Part shown: positions 1-8,205 of the stretch, piece by piece | Layout of the letters: the number at the start of each line of letters is the position of its first letter | Numbering within the stretch: position 1 is the stretch's first letter | Virus record (IMG/VR): IMGVR_UViG_3300025941_000012 | Location: 1-24,968 of that record | DNA length: 24,968 nucleotides | Strand: one strand, 5' to 3' | DNA from: a virus | Position numbers and translations under genes: made by a program | The notes under the pieces: model-generated | The model's database searches: none | What the model saw: the letters and a program-made list of their open reading frames with translations, nothing else | What the model was told of the DNA's origin: nothing

Positions 1-127
1 CACGAAGAAGCGGATGGACGAGGTGAACAAGAAGATCGAGCCGCTCGTCGAGATGCGCCGCATCTCGGGCGACTCGGCGGAGCGGATCGCCCAGCTCGCC
101 CGGTACATGAGCGATAAGCCGCAGGCG
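1..127. repeat. Terminal direct repeat, copy 1 (circular closure)
   Basis: Bases 1-127 are identical to 24842-24968. The repeat lies inside the capsid gene and keeps its reading frame across the join. The plain reading is an assembly overlap of a circular or circularly permuted molecule, giving a unit length of 24,841 bp. The length 127 is also a commonly used maximum k-mer, which favours an assembly overlap over a true packaged terminal repeat. Confidence 0.95.
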
Positions 128-1066
128 CCGCAGCAGGTCGAGTACCGCTCCGCCGGCGAGTACATCCTCGACTACTGGAAGGGCAGCCTGGGCGCGGACG
201 ACGCGATGCAGCGCCTGAACCTGTACAACCGCGCCGCCAGCCACCAGACCACGAGCGATAACCCGGGGCTGTTGCCGACCCCGATCGTCGGCCCGGTCGT
301 GAACTTTATCGACGCCGCCCGCCCCCTCGTCGGCCAGCTCGGCCCGAGGCAGCTGCCCGGCTCGACGTTCAGCCGGCCGAAGGTGACGCAGCACACCGCC
401 GTCGCGGCGCAGGCCGGGGAGAAGCAGGAGCTCACGAGCCAGAAGATGATCATCGGCAAGTTGTCAGTCACGCCAACGACTCTGGGCGGATATGTCAACA
501 TCTCGAGGCAGGACATCGACTGGAGCCAGCCGGCCGTGATGGACATCGTCATCAACGACCTCGCGGCGCAGTACGCGATCCTGACCGAGAAGACCGCGGT
601 GCAGGCGTTCTACGCCGGCGGCACCGCGGGCGGCACGATCCCCGCCACCCCCGACGCGGCCGCCGTCGCCGGCCAGCTGTGGGCCGCCGCCGCATCGGTG
701 TACACGGCGACGAAGGGGCAGGGCCGGCTGATCGCCGTCGCCAGCCCGGACGTGTTGGGGATCCTCGGGCCGCTGTTCGCCCCCGTGAACCCGCTGAACG
801 CGCAGTCGTTGGGGTTCAGCGCCGCCGACTTCGGCCAGGGCGTCATGGGAACCATCAGCGGGATCACCGTGGTCGTGTCGAGCGGGTTCGCGGCCGCCAA
901 GAGCCTGATGGTGCTCTCGACCGCCGCCGCCGAGGTGTACGAGGACCGCATCGGATCCCTCCAGGTCGTCGAGCCGTCCGTGCTCGGCGTCCAGGTCGCC
1001 TACGCCGGCTACTTCGCCGACCTGATCGTCGAGGCGGGCGGGATCGTGAAGGTGACGGTCACGTGA
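2..1066 (+). CDS. Major capsid protein, 3' part (HK97 fold)
   Basis: Continuation of the capsid gene that starts at 24711; together they encode 398 residues. Roughly the first 105 residues form a coiled delta domain. The remainder looks like an HK97-fold shell protein: a region with LLPTPIVGPVVNFIDAARPL, the E-loop area around TSQKMIIGKLSVTPTTLGGY, an NISRQDIDWSQPAVMD helix, and a C-terminal A/P domain ending IVKVTVT. This N-arm, E-loop and spine order, together with portal and S78 protease genes just before it, supports the call. The stop overlaps the next start (GTGA at 1063), so the head operon continues without a gap. Confidence 0.9.
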   Translation, partial: TKKRMDEVNKKIEPLVEMRRISGDSAERIAQLARYMSDKPQAPQQVEYRSAGEYILDYWKGSLGADDAMQRLNLYNRAASHQTTSDNPGLLPTPIVGPVVNFIDAARPLVGQLGPRQLPGSTFSRPKVTQHTAVAAQAGEKQELTSQKMIIGKLSVTPTTLGGYVNISRQDIDWSQPAVMDIVINDLAAQYAILTEKTAVQAFYAGGTAGGTIPATPDAAAVAGQLWAAAASVYTATKGQGRLIAVASPDVLGILGPLFAPVNPLNAQSLGFSAADFGQGVMGTISGITVVVSSGFAAAKSLMVLSTAAAEVYEDRIGSLQVVEPSVLGVQVAYAGYFADLIVEAGGIVKVTVT

Positions 1067-1344
1067 GCAGCACCAGCCTCGACGAGATGACCAAAGCCGA
1101 GCTGCTCGACTACGCCAGGAGCCTCGGCGTCACCCCCGCGAACAACGACATGACGAAGGAGGAGCTGCGCGCAGCGATCGACCAGCACGAGAGCGACCCG
1201 GGCGTTGAGGGGCAGGCGACCAGCACCGCGAGCAAAGACTACATGGGCCGCGCGCTGATCACGCCGGGCGTCAACTCCCGCGACTACCTCGGCCGCGCCA
1301 CCTCCTCGGCGCTCGACTACATGGGCCGGACGCTGGTGATGTGA
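1063..1344 (+). CDS. Small head-completion-region protein with HeH/Rho-N-like domain and DYMGR repeats
   Basis: A 93-residue protein starting at GTG 1063, which overlaps the capsid stop. Residues 5-40 (LDEMTKAELLDYARSLGV ... TKEELRAAI) look like a helix-extension-helix (HeH/LEM) or Rho N-terminal domain, common in small actinophage proteins beside capsid genes. The C-terminal half has three spaced repeats: DYMGRALI, DYLGRATS and DYMGRTLV. Proteins of this kind are usually annotated only as head-proximal hypothetical proteins. A decoration or capsid-fibre role would be inference. The next gene encodes a second copy of the same helical domain. Confidence 0.7.
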   Translation: MSSTSLDEMTKAELLDYARSLGVTPANNDMTKEELRAAIDQHESDPGVEGQATSTASKDYMGRALITPGVNSRDYLGRATSSALDYMGRTLVM

Positions 1345-1568
1345 TGAGCAGCCTCTGGGACGCCCCCAACCAGCAGGTCGTCCGCCCGGACGAGTCGCCG
1401 CCGTGGGAGGAGGGCACCGGCGGCGCCGGCCCCCGCGACGCGCCGCCGACGCTGGACGAGATGACGAAGGCGCAGCTGATCGACTACGCCGACCAGCACG
1501 ACATCACCGTCGACCAGGCGTGGGCGAAATCCGACATCCGGGCGGCGATCGACGAGGCCGGGGTGTAG
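1344..1568 (+). CDS. Small protein, second HeH/Rho-N-like domain (paralogue of preceding gene)
   Basis: A 74-residue protein starting at ATG 1344 in a TGATG overlap with the previous stop (GTG 1341 is an alternative that adds one residue). A proline- and glycine-rich N terminus is followed by TLDEMTKAQLIDYADQHDITVDQAWAKSDIRAAID-type sequence, clearly related to the LDEMTKAELLDYARSLGV segment of the gene before it. It lacks the DYMGR repeats. The pair probably arose by tandem duplication of the helical domain. Function unknown; the position suggests a head or neck component. Confidence 0.65.
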   Translation: MSSLWDAPNQQVVRPDESPPWEEGTGGAGPRDAPPTLDEMTKAQLIDYADQHDITVDQAWAKSDIRAAIDEAGV

Positions 1569-1910
1569 ATGCCCGCGTATGCGACCGTCACGGAGCTCGC
1601 CCGGCTCCTCGAGCTGCGCAGCCCGTCGGCGCCGCAAACGGACGCGATGCAACGCTGCCTCGACGCCGCCACCTACGAGATCGACTCGTACGTTGGGCAC
1701 GACCTGACGACCGGCGAGCAGTACGTCGTGCCGTACCCGCCGCTGGCGGTCGAGGTGACGTTGGAGCGGGCGGTGGAGCACTGGTCGCAGTCGTTCACCC
1801 CGTACGGGGTGTTCCAGGCGTCCGGGCAGCCGATCCTCACCGCCCGCGACACGTTCATCCGGCACGCGCACAAGCTGCTGCCGCTGAAGGAAACGTTCGG
1901 GGTGGCGTAG
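1569..1910 (+). CDS. Head-tail connector (HK97 gp6-like adaptor)
   Basis: A 113-residue protein starting at ATG directly after the previous TAG. It begins YATVTELARLLEL and has a helical repeat with CLDAATYEIDSYVGHDL, then a pattern of VEVTLERAVEHWSQSF type. This all-helical layout and length match head-tail connector adaptors that form a ring under the portal. The neighbours (capsid side upstream, tail-terminator-like protein downstream) fit that place in the neck. The assignment rests on pattern and context; a structural comparison would be decisive. Confidence 0.65.
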   Translation: MPAYATVTELARLLELRSPSAPQTDAMQRCLDAATYEIDSYVGHDLTTGEQYVVPYPPLAVEVTLERAVEHWSQSFTPYGVFQASGQPILTARDTFIRHAHKLLPLKETFGVA

Positions 1911-2336
1911 GTGCCGAGCGTCACTCAGATCGTCGAGGGGATCAACGACGCCCTCCAGCCGCTGGTCGGGGCGCTGGAGGGCGTCCAGATCTACCCGTAC
2001 TGGGTCAGGAACCCCACCCCACCGTGCCTGGACGTGTACCCGGCGGATCCGTTCCAGACCCCCGCCGGGTACGGGCCCGGGCGCGGCCTGTTCTTCACGA
2101 TCCGCGCCCGCGTCGCGTTGAACGACCTCGAGGCCGGCCAGAAGCTGCTGCTCGATCTGCTCGACACCGAATCCCCCACCAGCGTCGAGCAGCTCCTGAC
2201 GGCGGACGGGCTCGGGTTGGGGGTCGGCACCGGGTTCCCCGCCGACGGATCCTCCCCGACCGGGTACCGCACCTACGAGGACGGGCTGGGCGGCGAGTTC
2301 CTCGGCTGCGAATGGCGACTGGAGGTGTTGACGTGA
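1911..2336 (+). CDS. Neck / tail-terminator-like protein
   Basis: A 141-residue protein starting at GTG 1911, directly after the previous stop. It opens with a helix (VTQIVEGINDALQPLVGAL), then short strands (GVQIYPYWV, LDVYPADP, FFTIRARVAL), a helix with DLEAGQKLLLDLLD, and a closing segment ending GCEWRLEVLT. This alpha-beta arrangement is usual for tail terminator or neck proteins of siphophages, which cap the tail tube and join it to the head. Position between the connector and the major tail protein supports this. Sequence alone does not separate tail terminator from stopper. Confidence 0.5.
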   Translation: MPSVTQIVEGINDALQPLVGALEGVQIYPYWVRNPTPPCLDVYPADPFQTPAGYGPGRGLFFTIRARVALNDLEAGQKLLLDLLDTESPTSVEQLLTADGLGLGVGTGFPADGSSPTGYRTYEDGLGGEFLGCEWRLEVLT

Positions 2337-2503
2337 CCACATACAGGGTGGCCGGCCCGGCCGCGTTCATGGGCCACAAGACCGGCGAGAAGTTCGACGC
2401 GGACCTCGACCCGGAACAGGAGAAACGGGCGCTCGCCCGCGGCTCGATCAAGATCGTGAACCGCAAACCCAAGGACGAGAAGGAGGAGAGCGACGATGCC
2501 TAA
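2333..2503 (+). CDS. Small charged protein between neck and major tail genes
   Basis: A 56-residue protein starting at GTG 2333 in a GTGA overlap and overlapping the major tail start by 8 bases. It reads MTTYRVAGPAAFMGHKTGE, then an acidic and basic tail ending KPKDEKEESDDA. The pattern YRV-G...F.GHK.GE.F resembles short actinophage proteins of unknown function coded just before major tail proteins. No enzymatic motif is visible. Tight overlaps on both sides make it very likely to be a real gene. Confidence 0.6.
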   Translation: MTTYRVAGPAAFMGHKTGEKFDADLDPEQEKRALARGSIKIVNRKPKDEKEESDDA

Positions 2504-2927
2504 GCGGGTCGCCCTGAAAGACTCAGTCGAGGTCGACAGCGTCGACCTGAGCAACTTCGCGCGCAGCGTCCGGCTGACGAGCGAGCACAGCCGCGAGGAC
2601 GTGTCCGGGTTCTCCGCGACCGGCGCGAACGAGTACCTGGCCGGCCCCACCGACCAGTCGGTCGAGGTGGAGTTCTTCGGCTCGTACGGGACCGGTGAGG
2701 TGCACGAAACGATCTACCCGATCCACCAGGGCCGCGACATCGTCCCGTTCGCGTGGCGCCCCGACCAGACCACCCCCGCGTCCGCGACGAACCCGGAGCT
2801 CAGGGGGAACGTGCAGGTGTACACGTACGGGCCGGGCGGGACACGCGGCGACGTCGACACGTTCCCGGTCACGTTCAACGCCGCCGACGCCGCCGGGTTG
2901 GCCTTCTTCACGACACCGCTGCCGTAG
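2496..2927 (+). CDS. Major tail protein (tail tube subunit)
   Basis: A 143-residue protein starting at ATG 2496, preceded by an AGGAGAG ribosome site inside the previous gene. The sequence is rich in beta strands and has features of siphophage tube proteins: an early DSVEVDSVDLSNFARSV segment, a central VEVEFFGSYGTGEVHETIY strand pair, and a late VQVYTYGPGG...VDTFPVTFNAADA segment. It stands just before the frameshifted chaperone pair, the standard place for the tube subunit. No extra immunoglobulin-like domain is present, so this is a short minimal tube protein. Confidence 0.75.
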   Translation: MPKRVALKDSVEVDSVDLSNFARSVRLTSEHSREDVSGFSATGANEYLAGPTDQSVEVEFFGSYGTGEVHETIYPIHQGRDIVPFAWRPDQTTPASATNPELRGNVQVYTYGPGGTRGDVDTFPVTFNAADAAGLAFFTTPLP

Positions 2928-3398
2928 ATGGACTGGATCGTGATCGAGGGGGTGAAACCCTATGACGGCCGCTACGAGCTGAACTTGGGCGGGGCGCCGC
3001 TCACCGTTCGTGAGTGGGGCTGGATGAAACGCCATACCGGCTACCTGCCCGTCACCTTGGACGGGGACACGTTCAGCGACCCGGAGGTGATCACGATCCT
3101 GGCGCTGATCGCGATGCGGCGCGCCGGAAAGATCACCGCCACCCAGGTCGGCGAGGTGTGGGACAGGTTCGCCGACGCGCCGTTCGGGTCCGCGATCACG
3201 TTCGAGGCCGGCCCCGCCACCGCCGAGGAGGAGGAGGATGATGCCGGCCCCCCAGCGGAAAGCTCGAACGGGAACGAGCGCTCTTCTGGGGACGCTTCAA
3301 CGAGGAGCTCGGGGATATCGCGGTGGCCGACCCTCGCGACCTCTGGGACCCCCGCGTCGGCTACTTCGGCGTCGATCCCGAGCAGGTTGGGGAGTTGA
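2928..3398 (+). CDS. Tail assembly chaperone G (unshifted product)
   Basis: A 156-residue product starting at ATG 2928, directly after the major tail stop. Residues 1-105 form a compact helical domain (LGGAPLTVREWGWMKRHTG, SDPEVITILALIAMRRAG, VGEVWDRFADAPFG), then an acidic run EEEEDD at about 100-105. The last 45 residues in this frame are low in structure and serine-rich. That is usual when the downstream reading is by-passed: a -1 shift at 3248-3254 gives the GT fusion instead. These chaperones bind the tape measure during tail assembly and do not enter the particle. Confidence 0.8.
   Translation: MDWIVIEGVKPYDGRYELNLGGAPLTVREWGWMKRHTGYLPVTLDGDTFSDPEVITILALIAMRRAGKITATQVGEVWDRFADAPFGSAITFEAGPATAEEEEDDAGPPAESSNGNERSSGDASTRSSGISRWPTLATSGTPASATSASIPSRLGS
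3248..3254 (+). promoter_or_regulatory. -1 ribosomal slippery site CCCCCCA
   Basis: In the chaperone frame the codons read GGC CCC CCA GCG, so the heptamer C CCC CCA has the X XXY YYZ form. After slipping one base back both tRNAs still pair with CCC CCC. The new frame then reads AGC GGA AAG CTC and runs to 3457. No downstream structure was established. Confidence 0.75.
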
Positions 3399-3457
3399 CC
3401 CCGGCGAAGCTCCTCAGCTGCGTCCAGCTGTTCGACGCGATCCACGGCGGCCAGTGA
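3254..3457 (+). CDS. Tail assembly chaperone T segment (made by -1 frameshift from 2928)
   Basis: This frame has no sensible start of its own and is read as the extension of the gene at 2928 after a -1 slip on C CCC CCA. It encodes 67 residues including ERERALFWGRFNEELGDIA, VADPRDLWDPRVGYFGVDP and LLSCVQLFDAIHGGQ, then TGA at 3455-3457. The fusion would be 176 residues (109 before the slip, 67 after). Its predicted helices and balanced composition contrast with the unstructured unshifted tail, which supports this as the real second domain. Gene order (major tail, G, T, then tape measure) agrees. Confidence 0.8.
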   Translation, partial: SGKLERERALFWGRFNEELGDIAVADPRDLWDPRVGYFGVDPEQVGELTPAKLLSCVQLFDAIHGGQ

Positions 3458-3458
3458 C

Positions 3459-3851
3459 ATGCCGCCGCTCGAGGTCGAGAACCTGCGGGAGCTGCAGCGG
3501 CTGTTCGCGAAGGCCGACAAGGACGTCCGGCTGGGTGAGCGGAAGGCGATGCGGGACGTCGCCGAACCCGTCCGCCGCGACGTCGAGACGCTGACCGAGA
3601 CACGGATCCGGCGGATGCCGCGCTCCCCGAAATGGTCGCGTATGCGGACCGGCGTCACACAGAACCTCGTCTACGTTGCGCCGCGCCAGCGCGGCATCGG
3701 CCGCGGCGACCATCCCGCGAAACGGCCCAACCTCGCGGTGCTGATCCGCACCCGCGCGATGGACCCGGCCGAGGCGAAGAACGCGCCGATCGTGCGCGCC
3801 AGGTTCGAGCAGCTGCTCGACCGGATAGCGGCCGGCTTCAACCGGGGCTAG
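3459..3851 (+). CDS. HK97 gp10-like / minor neck protein
   Basis: A 130-residue basic protein starting at ATG 3459, one base after the chaperone T stop. It has an N-terminal helix (LRELQRLFAKADKDV), then a stretch of conserved type with MRDVAEPVRRDVETLTETRIRRM, a middle with RTGVTQNLVYVAPRQRG, and a final helix FEQLLDRIAAGF. This helix, R.G.L...V strand, helix order is that of HK97 gp10-type head-tail joining proteins. Those usually lie before the major tail gene; here it lies between the chaperones and the tape measure, so the assignment is tentative. Confidence 0.55.
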   Translation: MPPLEVENLRELQRLFAKADKDVRLGERKAMRDVAEPVRRDVETLTETRIRRMPRSPKWSRMRTGVTQNLVYVAPRQRGIGRGDHPAKRPNLAVLIRTRAMDPAEAKNAPIVRARFEQLLDRIAAGFNRG

Positions 3852-3855
3852 CACG

Positions 3856-6198
3856 GTGGCGGCCGAGCTTGTCGTCAGGATCGTCGGCGACTCAACGTCG
3901 CTGCGGAAAGAACTCGACCGGTCAACGAAGGCGTCGAAGAAGTTCGGGCGCGACATCGAGAACGCCGGCCGCGGCGCAACCGTCGCCGCCCTCGGGTTCC
4001 ACGGGCTCGGCCGCGCCGTCGGCTACGCGTCCGCGTCGTTCCTGGGCGCCGCCGGCCTCACCGCCGCCGCGAAGGCCGGGTTCGATGAGATGTTCGCGGG
4101 GCAGAAGGTCGCGGCGCAAACCGCGGCGGCGCTCGAATCAACCGGGCGGGTCGCCGGCGTGACCGCGAACCAGATCAACACGCTCGCCGGGTCGCTGCAG
4201 AAACTGACCGGCTACGACGACGAGGCGATCCAGTCCGCCGAGAACCTGCTGCTCACGTTCACGAACGTCCGGAACGTCGCCGGCCGAAACAACGACATCT
4301 TCAACCAGGCGACCGAAGCGACGCTGAACCTGAGCCGCACCTTCGACCAGGACCTTTCCTCCTCCGCGGTGCAGCTCGGCAAAGCCCTCCAGGACCCGGT
4401 CCGCGGCGTGACCGCGCTACGCCGGATCGGCGTCTCGTTCACCTCGGCGCAGCAGAAACTGATCGACCGGCTCGTCAGCACCGGCGACGTTCTCGGCGCG
4501 CAAAAAATCATTCTGCGTGAGGTCACGCGGGAGACCGGCAACAGCGCCCGCGCCTACGGGCAGACGCTCCCGGGCCAGCTCGACATCCTGAAAGGGAACC
4601 TGCAGAACCTCGCCGGCGAGCTCGCGAAAACAGTCGCGCCCGAGGTCGAGAACCTCACGACCCAGTTCAACAAGTGGCTCGAGGACCCGGAGAACAAGAA
4701 GAAGGTGATCGACGATTTCGCGGCGGCCATGCACGGGCTCGGGGTGATGGCGAAGTTCGCCGCCGACACGATCGGGACGCTGAAAAGCGTCTGGGACGCG
4801 CTCCCCGACTTCTCGAAGAACAAAGGGATCCTCGACCTGATCCCCGGCGGCAACGTCAGCGGCCTCGACCTGCTGCACAAGCTCGGGATCGGCGGCGGCG
4901 GCGGCGGTGGTGGTGGGGCCGGCGGGAACCTGTTCTCGCCCGGGTTCAAGTTCCCGAACATCACCGCGAACATCCCGCCGCCGCGCGGGCCGGTCAGCGG
5001 CGGCGCCGCACCGCCCGGGGTGGTGCCGCCGCCACCGCAGCCCCGCGGCGCGGGCGCGCAGCAGCGGAACGCCTGGTTCGACGCGATGATCAACCGGCAG
5101 CTCAGCCGGGTGCAGGACATCACCTCCCTGAAAGGCCAGATCACGCGGCTGCAGCAGATCGGGGAGCTGATCCAGCAGCGGATGGATGCCACGAAGGACA
5201 TCACCCGCCGCCTGACATTGGAGGACAAGCTGCTCGAGGTGCAACGCACGATCCGCTCCGACCGGGCCGAGCAGGCGCAGAACGCCGCCGACGCGGCGCA
5301 GCGGACAGCCGACGCGGCGCAGAAGGCCGCTGAGGCGGCGAAGGCCGCCCGTCAGGCCGCCGCCGAACGGAACGCCGCCGCGCAACAGGCGGTGCTCGAC
5401 CAGCTCCAGTTCAACGTCGACCAGACCCAGCTCACGAAAGGCACGCAGGACGACCTGGCCAGGCTCAAAGAGCAGGAGGCCGGGATCAGGAAGATCATCG
5501 CGACCGAAGGGTCGACGCTCGACCTCCGCAACCAGCTATTGGCGGTCGAGTTGGCGATCAACTCGAAGAATCAGGAGATCGCCGCCGCGCGCCAGGCCGG
5601 CCGCGACGCGATCAAGCAAGCGGCTGCGGACGCGGAGCAGTCGAAGCTCGACTGGGCGCAGCTCGCGATCGACCGGGCCGGGCTCACCGACACGCTCACC
5701 GACAACCTGAAAGCCGAGCAGAACATGCTGGCGATCATCAATCAGCAGATCGCGGCGCACGGCAAAACACTCTCGCTCGAGCAGCAGAAGGTCGGGATCC
5801 TCGGCCAGATCAAGGACACCCGCAAGCAGCAGGCCGACCAGGCCGCGCAGGCGGCGCAGGCCGGGAAGGACGCGACCGACAAGGCGCTCGCGGATGTTAC
5901 GCAGGCGAACCGGAACACCCGCAAGCTGTTCAAGACGTTGAACGCGACCGCGTTCGTGAACCAGTTCGGCGCCGACCTGACACGCGGCCAGAAACGGCGG
6001 CTCGAGGTTGGGCTCGCGATGATGGGGCCGGGCGGCACGATCCCCCGCGGCGCCGGGCGGGGCGGGCAGTTCACCGCCGGCGTGACGATCAACGGCGGCG
6101 TGCACATGCACGGCGTCCAGGACGTCCCCGGGTTGGAGAACCAGATCGCGAAACGCGCCAAGGCGCGGCCGCACGTCCGTCGCGGGGCGCGTGGCTGA
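3856..6198 (+). CDS. Tape measure protein
   Basis: A 780-residue protein and the longest gene here, starting at GTG 3856. N-terminal residues 1-60 (LVVRIVGDSTSLRKELDRSTKA) are typical of tape measure proteins. A hydrophobic glycine/alanine region at about 45-75 and a conserved phage tail minor domain follow (about 80-260, including LTGYDDEAIQSAENLLLTF and ALRRIGVSFTSAQQKLI). A poly-glycine and proline linker lies near 345-400, then long alanine/glutamine-rich coiled coils to about 700 (QTADAAQKAAEAAKAARQAA-like heptads). At roughly 1.5 angstrom per residue the tail would be about 115-120 nm. It ends with a basic region and overlaps the next gene by 8 bases. Confidence 0.9.
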   Translation: MAAELVVRIVGDSTSLRKELDRSTKASKKFGRDIENAGRGATVAALGFHGLGRAVGYASASFLGAAGLTAAAKAGFDEMFAGQKVAAQTAAALESTGRVAGVTANQINTLAGSLQKLTGYDDEAIQSAENLLLTFTNVRNVAGRNNDIFNQATEATLNLSRTFDQDLSSSAVQLGKALQDPVRGVTALRRIGVSFTSAQQKLIDRLVSTGDVLGAQKIILREVTRETGNSARAYGQTLPGQLDILKGNLQNLAGELAKTVAPEVENLTTQFNKWLEDPENKKKVIDDFAAAMHGLGVMAKFAADTIGTLKSVWDALPDFSKNKGILDLIPGGNVSGLDLLHKLGIGGGGGGGGGAGGNLFSPGFKFPNITANIPPPRGPVSGGAAPPGVVPPPPQPRGAGAQQRNAWFDAMINRQLSRVQDITSLKGQITRLQQIGELIQQRMDATKDITRRLTLEDKLLEVQRTIRSDRAEQAQNAADAAQRTADAAQKAAEAAKAARQAAAERNAAAQQAVLDQLQFNVDQTQLTKGTQDDLARLKEQEAGIRKIIATEGSTLDLRNQLLAVELAINSKNQEIAAARQAGRDAIKQAAADAEQSKLDWAQLAIDRAGLTDTLTDNLKAEQNMLAIINQQIAAHGKTLSLEQQKVGILGQIKDTRKQQADQAAQAAQAGKDATDKALADVTQANRNTRKLFKTLNATAFVNQFGADLTRGQKRRLEVGLAMMGPGGTIPRGAGRGGQFTAGVTINGGVHMHGVQDVPGLENQIAKRAKARPHVRRGARG

Positions 6199-7594
6199 CC
6201 CCGTCGGCCGGGTCAACATCGCGTTCGGGCAGCCGACGCTGCTGTACGACTGCGTCTGGACGCGGCTCGACGACCACCCGAACCTGGTGACGAGCTACCA
6301 GATCGATCGGGGCCGCCAGTACGAGCTCGACCGCACCGACACCGGCCGCGCGACGGTGCAGATCGCCGACCGCACCGGGATCCTCGACCCGACCAACCCC
6401 GACGGGCCCTACTACGGGCAGCTCGAACCGCTGATCCAGATCGCGCTCGGCCGGCTGAACCCCGTGACCGGTGAGTGGTTCACGCGGTTCCGCGGTTTCG
6501 TCGAGGACTACAACTACACGCTCGACCCATCGCAGCAGGTGAACCGGCTGGAGATCAGCTGCTTCGACCTGTTCGAGATCCTCGCCGCGATCCAGATGAC
6601 CCCCGCGAAGACCGGCGACCCGCCCCGGTTCGGTGACGACCCCGCCACCGTTGCCCCCGACAGCCAGGACCAGGTCGTGTTCGCCAACGAGAGCATGCAG
6701 TCGCGCGTGGAGGGGGTGCTCGGCGACGCCGCCATCCCCGACGAGTGGTTCGTTTGCTTCACGGGCACGGTCGAGCTCGCCACCTCGACGTACTCGCCGA
6801 CCGAGAACATCATGACTGTGATCCAAGAGGCGTGCGACGGCGAGTTCCCCGCCGTCTCGAACGCCTACTGCGAGGGCCGCACCGGCCGGCTCGCGGTGCA
6901 CGGCCGCGGCGCGAAGCTCGACCCGGCCGGCACCGCCGCGAGTGCAGGGGACGCCGCGTGGGACTGGCACCACTGGACCGCCGGCGACGGCGCCGCCGTC
7001 AACGCCGGCTCCGGGTTGGCTCACATCCGCGAGTTCGCGTTCAACCGCGGCATGAGCAAGATCATCAACGACGCGTTCACCACGTCCGCCTACCTGCTCA
7101 GGGGCGGTGTGCAGGTGCAGGCGGAGACCGACGACTGGGCGCGCACCTGGCACGCCGGCTCCCAGGCGACCTACGGGATCCGCTCCTGGTCAGCGGAGAG
7201 CCTGCTCACCCTGCGAGGCTGGAGCGGCGGCGCGCCAGTGCTCGGCAGCCTCACGCTGACCGAGATCGCCCGCTTCGGCGCGTACTACGTCGCGAACTAC
7301 CACGACCCGAAGAACCGCGTGACGCTGTGCGGGTTCCGGACGATGCACCCCGACGCGCCCCACGCCGCCGCCACCTGGGCGCTGCTGTCGCAGATCGAGA
7401 TCGCCGACCTGATCGACCTCACCGTCGCGACCCCCGGCGGCGGCTTCGACGAGTCGTTCTTCGTTGAGGGCGTCCACGAAACCGTCACGCCGCTGACCCC
7501 TGAGTACGACAACGTCACGTTGACGCTCGACCTGTCCCCGCAGGCGTATTTCGATGACGTGTCGATGTTCGATCCGGACTGGTCGCCGGTCTGA
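6191..7594 (+). CDS. Minor tail protein (baseplate / tail hub region)
   Basis: A 467-residue protein starting at GTG 6191, overlapping the tape measure end. It is largely beta-rich. The N-terminal part reads VNIAFGQPTLL...WTRLDDHPNLVTSYQIDRGRQYELDRTDTG, a common start for actinophage minor tail proteins that follow the tape measure (distal tail or hub). Motifs such as GRATVQIADRTGILDPTN and QIALGRLNPVTGEWFTRFRGFVEDY support this family. Order after the tape measure and before the fibres fits a hub or tail-tip component. It has no obvious enzymatic domain. Confidence 0.75.
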   Translation: MADPVGRVNIAFGQPTLLYDCVWTRLDDHPNLVTSYQIDRGRQYELDRTDTGRATVQIADRTGILDPTNPDGPYYGQLEPLIQIALGRLNPVTGEWFTRFRGFVEDYNYTLDPSQQVNRLEISCFDLFEILAAIQMTPAKTGDPPRFGDDPATVAPDSQDQVVFANESMQSRVEGVLGDAAIPDEWFVCFTGTVELATSTYSPTENIMTVIQEACDGEFPAVSNAYCEGRTGRLAVHGRGAKLDPAGTAASAGDAAWDWHHWTAGDGAAVNAGSGLAHIREFAFNRGMSKIINDAFTTSAYLLRGGVQVQAETDDWARTWHAGSQATYGIRSWSAESLLTLRGWSGGAPVLGSLTLTEIARFGAYYVANYHDPKNRVTLCGFRTMHPDAPHAAATWALLSQIEIADLIDLTVATPGGGFDESFFVEGVHETVTPLTPEYDNVTLTLDLSPQAYFDDVSMFDPDWSPV

Positions 7595-8205
7595 TGGCGA
7601 ACAAACCTGTTCTGCACCGCAGGGATCACGAGCACGGCGGCGCCGACACCGTCCGGATCGTCTACGAAACGGTCGGCGACGGCGGTGGCGGTGGCGGCGG
7701 GATCCAGTTCGACACTGACAACGAGGGCGGCTGGCTGTACGTCCAGGTCAACGACGCGACCGAAGGCGACGGCGCCGTGGCGGGATACGCGCTTGATCTG
7801 CAGGACCAGTCGACCTCGAGCGGCGGCAGCGGCGGGATCCGCTTGAAAACGTTCAACGGGATGGTGCTCGAGGCGAACGAGTCGATCGGGGTGCTGTCGA
7901 ACAGCGCCCTAGTGAACATCGAGTCTGATCAGGTGTCGGACCCGTACACGTTGGGGATCCAGTTGAAGGCGCTCAACTCTGGTATCTCGATCACCGGTGC
8001 GACGATCGAGATCCAGGGCGCCGGCGCGGCCGGGCAGATCACGATCAGCCCCACCGGTCAGGTGCAGATCACCGGCACCGAGGTCGCCTACGTCGGCGGC
8101 GCCACGCTCGGGTTCTACGGCGCGACACCCGTGACGCAGCCGTCGACGCCCGCCACGACCGCCGACGTGATCGCCGCCCTGCAAGCGCTGGGGCTCGTCG
8201 CGTGA
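7594..8205 (+). CDS. Minor tail protein, glycine-rich, beta-rich
   Basis: A 203-residue protein starting at ATG 7594 (TGATG overlap). The start [22 protein letters not shown] matches openings common in actinophage minor tail proteins. A poly-glycine linker (about residues 30-36) leads to repeating short strands ([39 protein letters not shown]) suggestive of a beta-helical or triple-stranded fibre. The C terminus carries a helical segment [14 protein letters not shown]. Probable receptor-side tail component; no more specific function is visible. Confidence 0.65.
   Translation: MANKPVLHRRDHEHGGADTVRIVYETVGDGGGGGGGIQFDTDNEGGWLYVQVNDATEGDGAVAGYALDLQDQSTSSGGSGGIRLKTFNGMVLEANESIGVLSNSALVNIESDQVSDPYTLGIQLKALNSGISITGATIEIQGAGAAGQITISPTGQVQITGTEVAYVGGATLGFYGATPVTQPSTPATTADVIAALQALGLVA

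Noticed and set aside
1-127. True packaged direct terminal repeat
   Set aside because: It lies inside the capsid gene and its length equals a common assembler k-mer, so it is most likely an overlap from a circular assembly.
3238-3594. Separate gene starting at ATG 3238
   Set aside because: Composition is arginine/serine-rich shadow. The meaningful second reading is the other frame reached by the -1 slip, ending at 3457.
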